Shown: in pieces, positions 37,401 through 47,842 of the stretch
Layout of the letters: each line of letters opens with the position of its first letter
How positions within the stretch are numbered: position 1 is the first letter of the stretch
Source: Chrysomallon squamiferum
Taxonomy: Eukaryota > Mollusca > Gastropoda > Neomphalida > Peltospiridae
Assembly: GCA_012295275.1 (NCBI GenBank)
Contig: CM022665.1
Span: 28,087,446 to 28,136,945 of the forward strand
Length of the DNA: 49,500 nt
Direction of reading: 5' to 3'
Translations under genes and position numbers: made by a program
The notes under the pieces: model-generated
Told to the model about the DNA's origin: nothing
The model's database searches: none
Seen by the model: only the letters and a program-made list of their open reading frames with translations

Positions 37401-39105
37401 CATATATAAATTGATTCTGAATGAGATTTTTGTACCTTTATATTCATTCAAGACATATTTCTAAGTAGCCAAGTGATAAAAAAAGGTTTTGGGTCAAATC
37501 AAAGATATCTATTAATGCTTTACATATAATTTAAAAAACTAAAATTTTAAATCTCAAAATTGTAAAGATATACTTATAAATTTCCAAATACATGAAGTGA
37601 AAAATAAACAAAATACACCATAGAAAAATGTGAAAATAGTTTCATTAGATGAATAACATGCACTAAGAATGAATACTTTTTTAATGGCAGCTCAATGCAA
37701 AATGTATCTGCTGTAGGAGTGTCATATGTAAATATTTTAATCAATAAAATCTAGTTGAAATTTAAATGAAAACAGACTGTGGATGTTGAATGTGGTCAAA
37801 GATTAATGAGATTTATGTAATATTGAAGTGTTTGTGCAATAACAAATGTATCATGAATTAATTCATACATGTTTCACCACAAAATCAGAGTTCAGATATT
37901 CTTTACTTACTTTCCTCACCAAACATGGAATGTTCATAGAGTTTGTGGCAAAACCCATTGGAAATGTGATGGCTGCCTCCAAACCCAAAAAGTCTGCTAC
38001 CAATCCGTCTAGTTCTTTGTGGATTTCCATGTAACCTAAAAACAAGAATAAACAACTGAATTAAATAAAAATATTGATGAACCATCCTCAACATCATATA
38101 TACATGAAAGTAATAAATAGTGAAATCAATCACCTTTGTACTAAAATATTCTAGTTTAAATAATATCAGACAAACATCATGAAATCTTGGTCACTTTATG
38201 CTTCATTTTAAAGTGAGTCAGTATGATTTATATTATGTCCCCTTCTAAGTAATGAGCTCCACATTTATTTTAAAAACACCAACTCATTTTATTCTATTCT
38301 CATCAGTACAGTCAATATAATTAACAGCCAGAAAAAAAGTGCAATGATATTTCAATCCATGGTCTAAAAAGTAATCATTTTGTTTCATTAGAACAGCTGA
38401 AATCAATACTGGGGTCATCAAAAAAATAATAATAACAATAGTTATAATAAAAAAAAGAAGAGTTAAATTACACCATCCATAAATAACATTTAACTATTCG
38501 CTTTTTTTTGTTATTACTTACTTAAAATAAACTAACAGTCAGCATACTGATGAATCAAATTATAAATTTAACAGGAATACAAAATGAAAATAATAGTCTA
38601 GAGCTGCAATTTTGAAAAGTGTTTGCTGTCAAAAGGTTTTCATTAATGAGCATGTTCAAGTAGCTATTTTTTTCTTTCTTTAAATACTTTCCTTTTTAAA
38701 ACAGACAAATAGGCATAAACAATTAGTTTAAAATTTTATTTGAAATAGTGAAACAGAATTATCTAAAATAGAAGTCAAGTTTTAAATGTGATGAAAATAG
38801 TAAACAACATATTGAAGAGAAAACCACTTTTTTTCCTTTTTGACCTTAAATGAAAGGGAAAAAATAAAATCAATACCATAAATTTGCTTTCAGAAATGAA
38901 CTCTATTTTACTTAAAAGCTAAAGTAATTCATTAGCTGCTAAGCACTGCCTTTTTACCTGGCTTTAAAAAACATAAAACATAAAAAGCTATACTGTTAAC
39001 AAAATGTAAATTAACAGAATATATTTATTTGTCCTTGAAATTATTTTTAATAAGATTCAGTTTATTTTTTGTAATAATGTAAATTTAAAAATAAAAACGA
39101 TATTA

Positions 39106-39165
<60 letters not shown>

Positions 39166-41184
39166 TAATTATAAAGCAAAAATTAAAAACCCAGAATTAT
39201 ACATGTTCAGTAATGCATTACCAACACAGTTAATAGTTTAATTAATTGTTAAATATTTAGAAGTTTCTGGTAAATAATAAAATTTAGAACTGTACCATAT
39301 TCTTGACGTGATGCTCCTATGCCAACACCACACTGCTTGGTGACTTCTTCTACCATGTCAATACATGGTCCTTTGTTTTCTCCAAAACCAAGGTAATTGT
39401 ACGAACCAAAGTTCAATGCATGCATACGTTTTCCAGAAAATCTACAAATTGAAAAATTAAAAAACTGCACATGAAACAAATTCATAAAAGACTGAAAAAT
39501 ATGTAGAATATTAGCAAATGTTAAGAGTCTAGGTTTTATGTATCCCTGTTGTGTTGATGGTGCAACGGATTTATGTACTTAACACAACAGTGCAAATTAA
39601 TATTTAAAGTTACAAAATAAAATTTAGTAAAGAAATGTTATTTTGGTTTGTTTTGTTTTTTTCCCAAAATGAATTGAGTAACATTGAAAAACGACTTACT
39701 CAAAATGCCACCAATGATCATGTGTCACTCTTTCCAGAATGTCAATTTCAGGCCCTGCAACACTAGTGATAGGTCGATCCCATGCATCTCGAATTAAACG
39801 ATACATATTTCGGAGAAAGAAATTACCCCATGAAGAATATAATGGAACAAATCCCTGGAAACAACAATAATGGATTGCATTAAATGATTGCATATTAAAA
39901 TTTCAGTTGTTATTTTAAATTAACACTTTAAAAATTACTTTTGCACGTTTGCAACCACACACACATGCATATATATTATTAAAATATATTCTAACCCTTA
40001 ATATTGTTTTTCTACATTATTAAAAAAATATAAAATTATCTGCATAAATTCAGATTTACATCAGATTTATTTAGCCAGCTGAGGGAAAGAAACCAGAAAA
40101 TTGTTTATTTACAATAGGAAAACATATTTAAAAAAAACACCTGGCCCCATACCAAACCCCACCCTAAACTGTTATTTCCAGCCCCTACAACCTAACATGC
40201 CAGAAAGGAAACAAAATGAAAACCATCTCACTTCTTTTGTTACATACTTAGTGTTTTGTGTCAACAATATCATGAATATGCATGACTTTTTTATTTAGTG
40301 ATCAAAATAAACCACACTCCCAGGTACAGTTTCCAGAGGTAAATACTCAAATTCTCACTAACCTATAACATTACAGCAACTGAAATGATGCGTATCATTC
40401 TGTGATATTTTATTTACCTTTATTCCTGGCTCAGTCCCATATATTTTCTTTATTCCATAGTAATAACAGATGTCTCGAATATGCCCGAAAATAAACAACA
40501 AAATGTAGCTGAGGTACGTGTACATGGCAGCTATCAGTGGCGTTTCTTCAAATGATTCATGGAAATTTTCTCTCCATTTTGAATCAGAACTCTTTTTTAA
40601 ATAATAAAAAAAAAAAAAAAAAATTTGTTATATTACCATAACACAATAAATATTAGATACGTGTTTATAAAGTATGTAACTTACAAAATTAATTTTCACC
40701 GATTACATAATTTCCAACAAAAACACATTATTAAGAAATCATTAAAAGCAGCAACCAATTATATTTGGAAACAACGATTGTGACATCTTGATGCTATGGG
40801 TACTGAGAAAGGCACTTTTGCACTGACTAAATTTGTTATGGCCCCTCAGAAGTTCAAGTTTATGAAACTATATTTGACAGAAATTCCTGTTACAAACTAG
40901 CTGAACTAATGTGAAGATATAAAAATAAAAATAAGAAATAAAATAAAAAAGATATGATTAGTTTCCTAAATGATAGACAATTATTTTTTTAAAATTAACT
41001 TTTGTATCACATCTAATGCATTTAGAATATTATCAGTTCTGTTTAGAAACCATGCTTTATCTTGATCTTCTCTGTGAGAAATAAAAAAAACACTTCCAAG
41101 TTTACTTTTTCACACACTCACCTGAGCATGTTTTCCATTCAAAACACCATTCTGAGATTTCTTTGCTGGAGAAGGTTTTACCAT
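31412..41184 (-). CDS. SPTLC2: Serine palmitoyltransferase subunit 2, copy B (13 coding exons)
   Basis: A second SPTLC2-type subunit, predicted at 528 residues, with the same role expected: PLP-dependent condensation of serine and acyl-CoA with an SPTLC1-type partner at the ER. Order: 21-residue polar leader, membrane helix (about 40-59), PLP domain with LDEAHS (Asp313, His316) and the Schiff-base lysine Lys348 in GTFTKSF. All introns share position and phase with copy A. Copy B differs at otherwise conserved spots: SDAMNH in place of SDELNH (Ala229), EGIHS in place of EGVYS (His287), TKSFASAGG in place of TKSFGSSGG (Ala351), PGKIIKFSRE and [12 protein letters not shown]. The C-terminal tail differs wholly from that of copy A. 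The start ATG has A at -3 and G at +4. No stop or frameshift is seen, so it is probably a functional diverged paralogue. Confidence 0.93.
31838..31933 (-). CDS. SPTLC2: SPTLC2 copy B, exon 12 (residues 493-524)
   Basis: Acceptor TTAATTGCAG, donor GTTGCG|GTGAGT. Encodes [17 protein letters not shown] and then a His/Tyr/Pro-containing tail unlike the Lys/Glu tail of copy A. Confidence 0.9.
32179..32308 (-). CDS. SPTLC2: SPTLC2 copy B, exon 11 (residues 449-492)
   Basis: The frame demands the acceptor AATTCACAG|TAAG. An AG four bases on (TAAG|TTC) would shift the frame. The donor GAG|GTTTGT is weak. Encodes FSRETLKRG and [20 protein letters not shown]. Confidence 0.9.
32689..32824 (-). CDS. SPTLC2: SPTLC2 copy B, exon 10 (residues 404-449)
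   Basis: Acceptor CTTCTGTAG, donor TTAT|GTAAGT. Encodes [19 protein letters not shown] and the start of PGKI, where copy A has PAKI. Confidence 0.92.
33206..33332 (-). CDS. SPTLC2: SPTLC2 copy B, exon 9 (residues 362-404)
   Basis: Acceptor TTATTTCAG, donor GAAG|GTAGGT. Encodes [20 protein letters not shown], with SSM where copy A has SAV. Confidence 0.92.
33543..33762 (-). CDS. SPTLC2: SPTLC2 copy B, exon 8 (residues 288-361, active-site lysine)
   Basis: Acceptor TGATGCAG, donor AAAG|GTGACT (a weak donor). By eye 53 of 73 residues match copy A. Carries [11 protein letters not shown] and [14 protein letters not shown] with Lys348. Confidence 0.96.
33896..34001 (-). CDS. SPTLC2: SPTLC2 copy B, exon 7 (residues 253-288)
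   Basis: Acceptor TTTTTTAG, donor CATAG|GTAATT. Contains [20 protein letters not shown], with His287 where SPTLC2 proteins usually carry Tyr. Confidence 0.93.
34403..34496 (-). CDS. SPTLC2: SPTLC2 copy B, exon 6 (residues 222-253)
   Basis: Acceptor CTTTTATAG, donor AATG|GTATAT. Encodes [20 protein letters not shown]: the PLP-stacking His232 is kept but the Glu of SDELNH is Ala229. Confidence 0.93.
34497..37910 (-). other. Intron 5 of SPTLC2 copy B
   Basis: The largest coding-region intron of copy B, 3.4 kb. A patch at about 36520-36850 has a more complex base composition and may be a decayed dispersed repeat, but I cannot name it. Otherwise there are only short CA/TACA repeats (35046-35095, 36440-36470). 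Confidence 0.8.
37911..38035 (-). CDS. SPTLC2: SPTLC2 copy B, exon 5 (residues 180-221)
   Basis: Acceptor TTTTTTAG, donor GAAA|GTAAGT. Encodes [20 protein letters not shown]. Another GT (TTG|GTGAGG) lies 9 nt upstream of the donor and would drop three residues in frame, so minor alternative splicing is possible. Confidence 0.92.
39113..39163. repeat. (AT)n microsatellite in copy B intron 4
   Basis: About 25 AT units, 130 bp downstream of exon 4 on the minus strand. Confidence 0.95.
39296..39441 (-). CDS. SPTLC2: SPTLC2 copy B, exon 4 (residues 131-180)
   Basis: Acceptor AATTTGTAG, donor TATG|GTACAG. Contains [10 protein letters not shown]. It has [10 protein letters not shown] where copy A has [10 protein letters not shown]. 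Confidence 0.93.
39700..39854 (-). CDS. SPTLC2: SPTLC2 copy B, exon 3 (residues 80-131)
   Basis: Acceptor TTTCCAG, donor TTTTGA|GTAAGT, same 155 nt as in copy A. About 60% identical to copy A in this exon by eye. Encodes [14 protein letters not shown] and IDILER. Confidence 0.93.
40418..40591 (-). CDS. SPTLC2: SPTLC2 copy B, exon 2 (residues 22-79, membrane helix)
   Basis: A poly-T tract and an A-rich AAAAAAG acceptor lead in; the donor is AAG|GTAAAT. It contains FHESFEETP and the hydrophobic helix, followed by a Tyr-rich segment. It is phase 0 at both ends, as in copy A. Another AG two bases downstream would break the frame. Confidence 0.88.
41122..41184 (-). CDS. SPTLC2: SPTLC2 copy B, exon 1 (residues 1-21)
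   Basis: Starts [18 protein letters not shown], a Lys/Asn/Gly-rich leader, and ends CTCAG|GTGAGT in phase 0. The ATG context is AGC ATG G. An AG just upstream of the ATG (ATAATCAG|TCAGC) could be the acceptor of a 5' leader intron. Confidence 0.8.
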
Positions 41185-43262
41185 GCTGACTGATTATATA
41201 ATATAAAGAGTATTTTCTTCTTTTTCTTTTTTAAACTTGGGTGGTTAGAGCAATGTTCTGCGTTTCTTGATGTCTATCACACAAACTATATGGTGAGATC
41301 ACACAAATCCAAAGGAAAATGATTTACTTAATCCAAATGTCTGTTTTCTATGGTTGTTAGACACAGCTTAAACTAATATTTGATTCTGGATAATCTGGAA
41401 ACTGAGAGTAGTTCATTTTGCACTATCCATAAGTTCAGTTATATACTCTGAAAAAAAAAAAAAAAAAAATTAGGGTAACTTACTATGATCAGCAGTACAA
41501 TATGAAACATATTGATATTTAGAAACTGAACAAAAAAGAAACAAAATGTAGACACACATACAAACATTAATACCTACATGTCCTTGCCCACTTCAATCTT
41601 AATGAAACATATTTCTTTTAACATAATCCTTAATAATCAGATTACAATTATAATTTTTTTTTTTTTTTTTTTTGTCTTTTTATGTAATAAAATAATTTAA
41701 AAACAGTTCTGCATTTTAATCAGTGTTAATCTATCTAAACTAATTTTACATTGAACTGCACTACTTCAAAGGTACTAAGCCTCTTTTTGCTTTATTAGTT
41801 ATTTTTCAATTAGACATATCTGATGGCACAAAAACAAATTTAATGGCATCATTCACCTGAGCACATAAATATATACATAACCACTGAATAAATTCCTGCC
41901 ACATACAGGCATCTTTTTATATTTTTTTATTATTATTATTATTATTATTTTGGGAATTATTTGCATTTCATGTTAAAAATATAAGAAATAGTGTTTATCT
42001 ATCACCATCCAGTACTAAATCATATATAAAGAAGAAAACTAGTAATTAAAAAATAAAAATACAAGATAGTTCAGTATAAACTTCCTTTTATGCTTACAAT
42101 ACAAAATTTAAAATAAAATGAAATGTTTCGTATTTGTTTTTTAAATTACTTTATTTTTGAAAGGTGTACCCAACTACATTTTTTTAATCATTTACATGTT
42201 TCTAATTTTACTGAAAATGTACACCTCAAAATGAAACTAAGTTTTCTGAACTGTTAAAAAAAAAAATAATAATAATAATAAAAAATAATATATCTGAAAT
42301 GAATTAAGTTTTAAACAACATGTTTCCTTTTTTTTTGGGGGGCTTTTCTTTTTTTCTGGAAACTTTTGCAATTTTTGTCTGAAAGCAGAATTTTTATTAT
42401 TATTATTATTTCTTTCTTTTTTTTTTAGAAGGCACAACAATTTTTATTTATCAGTCCTCTGGTGTACAAAAAAGTTCAATAATGAAATACGAGCTTACAC
42501 GCTATTAACTGTTAATTAATTATATTGGAAAAATAAATTGAATTTTGATAATGGAACTATGTTAGATTGCTTTACTTTATATATAACCTTATTAGTCTTA
42601 CTTAGCCAGTAACAAATTATCTACTCCTACAAATTTAGGATATCCTACATGTTATTTTAATAAAAATTAAACTATATACATATATATATACACACACATA
42701 CATATGTGCCTGATGCTTCATTATAAATTATATTTATATATAAACTAAACTGACAAGATCACAAACAGGAGAAACATGTTACTATTTATAAAATTTGCTC
42801 TTATACTTTACAATGAAGACATTTTTTTTTTTTTTTTTAAACAAAAAGAAAACAAGTACATTTGTGTTTCTTTCCAAAATGAACATAATAAAGTGATTTT
42901 TATTTTAATTAACACAACTGCCTAACAACAGAAACAAAACACAATACAAACGAAGACTGAAATAAAACATACAATTTAAAATTATTATATAACATATTAC
43001 TAAACTATATTTAACTTCTTACATCAATCTGCACAGCACATCATGCGACAGCATAAGTTTTGCCTCTCTTACAGTAAATGAAATCATATGATCAACATTT
43101 AATAACCAATAATCAAAAATATGTTAAACAAACACTGATTCCTCCTCTTATGTTTGAACAGTGACATCTGTCTAACATGCTTTCCTGACTTACACAATAG
43201 GTAATGTACAATCTAAGTGTAAAGATTGTTTGCAATAGACATGTCATCTAAATATTAATTTG

Positions 43263-43308
<46 letters not shown>

Positions 43309-46015
43309 TGTTATTATCTTTATGAATATTCATTTTTATTGAAAATTTTAATGCACCTAAGTCACTATTAATACTACATACATGGAGGCTACTATATATA
43401 AATTTATCCATCAGATTCCATTTATAACAATCAGTATGATGAACTACTGGTACTCAGGATACATTAAGTGATAATTAAAAAAAAACAATTAACAACATAA
43501 ATGTACATACACATATAATTAGTTTTTCTTCTTGATGTGACATATCCAGCAATAAATTTGTAAATGATGGATCTACATTATAATGATATACCATTGGAAA
43601 TTTATCTGGGTCACAGTGATACTGTGAAATCTACCTTGAAATTGCAAAAGGAAATCTTATTCTTTCACTTGAAATGAAATCAGCCAAGTTAAACCCCAAC
43701 CTTTACAAATTTATACAGCTCTAATATAATCTAAATGACACTTACACGCATATAGACATACGCATATGCACTCCCTCTCTTTAACACACATTTCAGTAAT
43801 TGTTGTCATTTGCCGTGTTAACATTCATGTCACATTTAATTCTTCTATTTTCTTACCAACGAAAAAACAAACAATATTTAGCATGATTCAGCAATTCTTC
43901 ATTTGGCCATAAAATATAATATTCTGCCCCTCACACCTATTTCAAGGCAATTTATTCAAAAAAAAAAAGAAAAAGAAAAAAGAATCTGATTAAAAAAAAA
44001 ATTCTAAAGAAAACTTACATATTTTAATTATTAATGTGCACTTCAACTCCTAAAAGATGAAAACAATTGAGAAATCACATTTATAATTTTTTTTATTCAA
44101 ATAGAATGTTACATGTAATAGGTTATCTTAACCTTTTTTACAGTTATTATTTTCTACTGTCATATCAATTAATTTTCTTTTATGATGCAATCCAATTGGA
44201 GCGGCTAATTCTGATCACATTATGCAAAAAGAAAAATGACAGAGCTATATATGTAAGCACAGTAGGTACCCAAATAGAATTATTTTAATATTTACTTAAA
44301 GACAAAAAAGTGTGATACTGTTTTCTTCTTCTGTTTCACTGACTCATGATTTTCATTTCATTTTAATTTGTATACAAATTTAAAAAAATATACATGTAAA
44401 TTAATGTGAATATGCATGTTTTATTTATGCTCTGCTTGTAGTTTCATAATATACCTATAATGCATATAAAATATGGCCTAAAATATTTAAAAAAAAAACA
44501 ATTTGTAAATTATCCGTATGTTTTATTAAAACTGACTCTCAAATGTAAATGAACTGCTATGCTACCTTATTGTTCGTGGTAGTTATAATACAAAAATCAA
44601 CATTTTTAAGTGTCTTCTTCTATTAATTGACTATGAATTAGCAAATCTACTTCATTCCCATTTTGATTAAACACTGATGTAATTTTTGAGAATTTTTCAT
44701 AAAACTGCCACTTTAATATTCATTATCACAGTAGATCCTATCACCCAGAAGCTAATTCACTACATGTTACTGTCATTTGTGAAAGTAAATAAAACACGTT
44801 AAATCTCAGCAACAAGAGGGCGTAAACTTGCTGTATTTTCCATGAAGAATAACAACATGACATCTTTACAATAGTCCCAAAAGAAAATACCCTCAATTGC
44901 TTGTAAAATATACCTGGAGTGTTTGTGAACATGAAATATCTGTCTGACTAAATTAACTATTTGGTATATGCTACCTCAAATGCTATATGTCTTGAACCAA
45001 TGTTTGTAAGCTTACATATGTATATTAAATTCTATACCAACAAATTAGAGTATTATGAAAATACTTTTCAATAAGATACAAACATTTTTATTTTGTATAT
45101 AGGTAAATATCATCTCAAAAATACTTACTGTGGATGTCATTTGGTTTAATGATTATTACATGACACTAATCATAGACTATTAATTACTAAATACATTTTC
45201 AAATAACTTGCAAGAAATGTTGCAGTAATAACTAATCCATGATCAATATCTGGCTCCTGACCCCTAAGAATATCCATTTTCTGTACATACATTAGGAGAT
45301 TATGATTGAAAACCATCTTATAACAAATCCAACTTCTTAAAGTCAACTGAACTAAAATAAGTTTTAAATATAAAACCTAAATTATACACAGATTTTAATT
45401 TCAAATCATATGTCCATTTTCTTCTTTTTTCCCAAGAAATGCTGACTTAACTGATAATACTTCTGTTACTGACAAAGATTTAAAAGAAATAAATACATAA
45501 TAGTAACATATGACTAATGTTAAAAGCCCAGAGAAAATAAATAGGCATTCCAAATGCCTAGATCTAACATATTTTAAAAATAAAATATTTCTGAATTAAT
45601 AATGATATAAATATAAGAATTTTAAATACTAAATAATACAGGATGACAAAAGTATTTTCACAACGACCTCAAAGTTTGACAGTACTTCTTTTTTTTTTTT
45701 TCTTTTTTTACGGACGAAATTAACAAATTTACAGTAATAAATATTTTCATTTCTGGCTTAACATCCTTACTGAAAAATACTAACCATATAAAATTTCACT
45801 TGATTAGAAGTCAACAAGTATGAATAGCAGTGCCACCAAACATTTCAAGTTGCAATTTTTTCTATTATTTTCATTGGTACCCACGCAACATGTCACCATC
45901 TATCCGGAACTAACGACTATCCGGAAACAGGCACTTGGCTCTATTTTTTTTCTCAAAAATTTCGTCTTTGGGACAAAATTCATGTAAATAAATCAATATA
46001 TAATATTAAATTTAC
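41185..46015 (-). other. Probable 5' leader intron of SPTLC2 copy B
   Basis: 4.8 kb with no supportable coding exon on either strand. It separates the first coding exon of copy B from a promoter-like island. It holds poly-T runs (41648-41673, 43268-43300), short ATT arrays and AT-rich filler. Reading it as intron depends on the candidate leader exon at 46016-46150. Confidence 0.4.
43268..43300. repeat. Poly-T run
   Basis: A pure tract of about 33 T residues. Confidence 0.9.
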
Positions 46016-46260
46016 CTCACTACTTGAAAAAATCACAATAATTTGTTCCATGTGTATGTCTAATAACAACAGTTAGTACAGAGAGTAAGAGACCAAACGA
46101 TTACACTACTGCAAATCATCTGACGGCCGCTGCCATGTTCTGTTCCGGTTGTCCATCCTTTTTGCTTAGCGCACCGTCACTGAAAGTGTAACTAGCAATT
46201 AATCACCAGCTTCGTATTATATATACCGATACGTATTAGATCCTTAAATTTATTTTCGTT
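45880..46260 (-). promoter_or_regulatory. Promoter-like island for SPTLC2 copy B
   Basis: CpG dinucleotides cluster here. ETS-type CCGGAA motifs lie at 45904-45909, 45921-45926 and, on the minus strand, 46143-46148. A YY1-like motif, AACATGGCAGC, lies at 46129-46139 on the minus strand. The YY1 orientation fits transcription leftward, toward copy B. No TATA box is evident. Confidence 0.45.
46016..46150 (-). other. Candidate non-coding first exon of SPTLC2 copy B
   Basis: Downstream of the YY1/ETS cluster on the minus strand a donor GTGAG|GTAAAT ends at 46016. The only ATG near the YY1 motif opens a six-codon frame (Met-Ala-Ala-Ala-Val-Arg-stop), which would act as a short upstream ORF. The 5' boundary is a guess; splicing to the exon with the ATG at 41184 is inferred. 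Confidence 0.35.
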
Positions 46261-46556
46261 GAAAATTGTGGTGGTGATTACTATTATTATTTTATTTTAT
46301 TTTATATAACTTAAGATTACATAAATAAAAATATTACTGATACATTGCAACTTAATTTGTCACTACCTGTGTAATTTTATCCATAAAAAAAATCTCCATT
46401 AGGCCTGTACGTTTAATTTGTTGGTGATTGTTCTGAATAATAAATATATTATCTAAAAATCATTTTTATTTGTGCAAATATCAAAGATTTTTAAAATTCT
46501 TTATTATAATTTTTTTAAAATGTTTTTTACTTTTGATCGATCCTGTATTTCATACC

Positions 46557-46676
46557 TTTCCGTAAAATGCGAGAAATGATACGCGATGTGGTAGAGTAAT
46601 TATGACCGAATTATTTCTGTGAAATATGAGAAATGATACGCGTTGTGGTAGTGAGTTATGACCGAATTATTTCCGT
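46557..46676. repeat. 57-bp tandem duplication
   Basis: Two units of about 57 bp (46557-46613 and 46614-46669) share GAGAAATGATACGCG, a TGTGGTAG segment and TATGACCGAATTATTTC, with a few substitutions and one small indel. A third unit starts (TTTCCGT) and breaks off. Unlike the flanks, the unit contains several CpGs. Confidence 0.85.
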
Positions 46677-47704
46677 TCCAATACTTTAAATGCCTGGGTA
46701 CATGCTTATCTCCTGTAAAATCGTTGCATTAATAAGTATATTTGCGCAAGTGAGTTCGCAATAGCAACTTAACTGAAACATAAGAGAGAGATACAAACAT
46801 GCAAGAGCCTTATTAATCCATAGTGTGTGTGTTAATTTTGAACAGTCTCTGTATTATTTTTAAAAGCTACTTTTTATGTGTACTTTAATATTTTGACTAT
46901 TATTACACATTTCATTAAATATACCAGTCATAAAATAAATGTAAACATTTCAGCTAAAGGTGTATTCATTATGGTGTTAATATTAGTTCATACATAAATG
47001 AATCATTTTATGTTCTTCTCAAATATCATTTTTATGTCATATTTTGTAGCTTAGAAAAAAACGAAAAAAAAACTCACTAAAGGTTGTCTTATAAATTTAA
47101 TATTAAACATAAAAGTAATAAATAAATAAATATAAGCCAACAAAAATTGTTTATTTATGCACACATACACACACAATTATATTGACAAACAAGAAAAACA
47201 AAAAATTTTGATTATAATTACTATATTAATGTTTCAAGTTTAATTATTAAATTATTTTATCTAATCAAATATTCACTTTTCTGTTTGTGACGGTGATAGT
47301 GAAAAAAACAAGTTATATTTACTGAAATAATGGAACTGTTATAGTTATCTAAAAGGAAAAGTATCTAAAAGCAGAGGCAGGCATTAAACAAATCAAAATA
47401 AGGGTGACGTGCTTATATAAAAAAAATATACAATGATTATTAGATTTTTATTAGACTTCAAGGGTACAAATTTCCTATCAGTAACTCAAAATTATGTTCA
47501 GTGTTTAAATTTTGAATATTTTATGAAATATTAGTCAATGCAACATGTGCAAGGTCGTCTTCTCATATAAAAGAAATTAACACAATTTGTTTTTAATAAT
47601 AATAAAAAAAAGAAAAAATGAAAAGTTTCTCAGATAGGTATAACAGAGAAAATAAAATTACTGGTACATATTTAAAAAACAATTAATTACAGGTTTCAAT
47701 TTAG

Positions 47705-47842
47705 TCATGTCACAGATGGCTCTCCTTCTGGAATTGTTTTGCACCAAATACACCTAACCTGAATATTTAACATCTGTTTTTCAGCATCGTTTTCCTCATA
47801 GCAAATAAAGTGTATAAGCCTCAGTTTGTAAGGTAATATTAT
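47705..47842 (-). CDS. Possible terminal coding exon of an unidentified gene
   Basis: A minus-strand frame of 45 codons ends at a TGA (47705-47707). Its composition looks protein-like and unlike the AT-driven frames around it: it includes KLRLIHFICYEENDAEKQ and then RCIWCKTIPEGEPSVT before the stop, with a C-x2-C pair that could bind zinc. No start codon is needed if it is a 3'-terminal exon. Possible acceptors are ACTGAG| near 47821, AAACAG| and ATTCAG| further in, none strong. I do not recognise the protein. It would be the 3' end of a gene lying right of the window in the same orientation as copy B. A chance open frame or old pseudogene remains possible. Confidence 0.3.
   Translation of the reverse strand: MILPYKLRLIHFICYEENDAEKQMLNIQVRCIWCKTIPEGEPSVT

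Noticed and set aside
37846-38034. Plus-strand ORF antisense to copy B exon 5
   Set aside because: It overlaps the exon exactly and has no independent motif.
10763-41184. The two SPTLC2 genes as an assembly artefact (one gene placed twice)
   Set aside because: Exons differ at many codons, introns differ in length and sequence, and tails are unrelated; this is true duplication.
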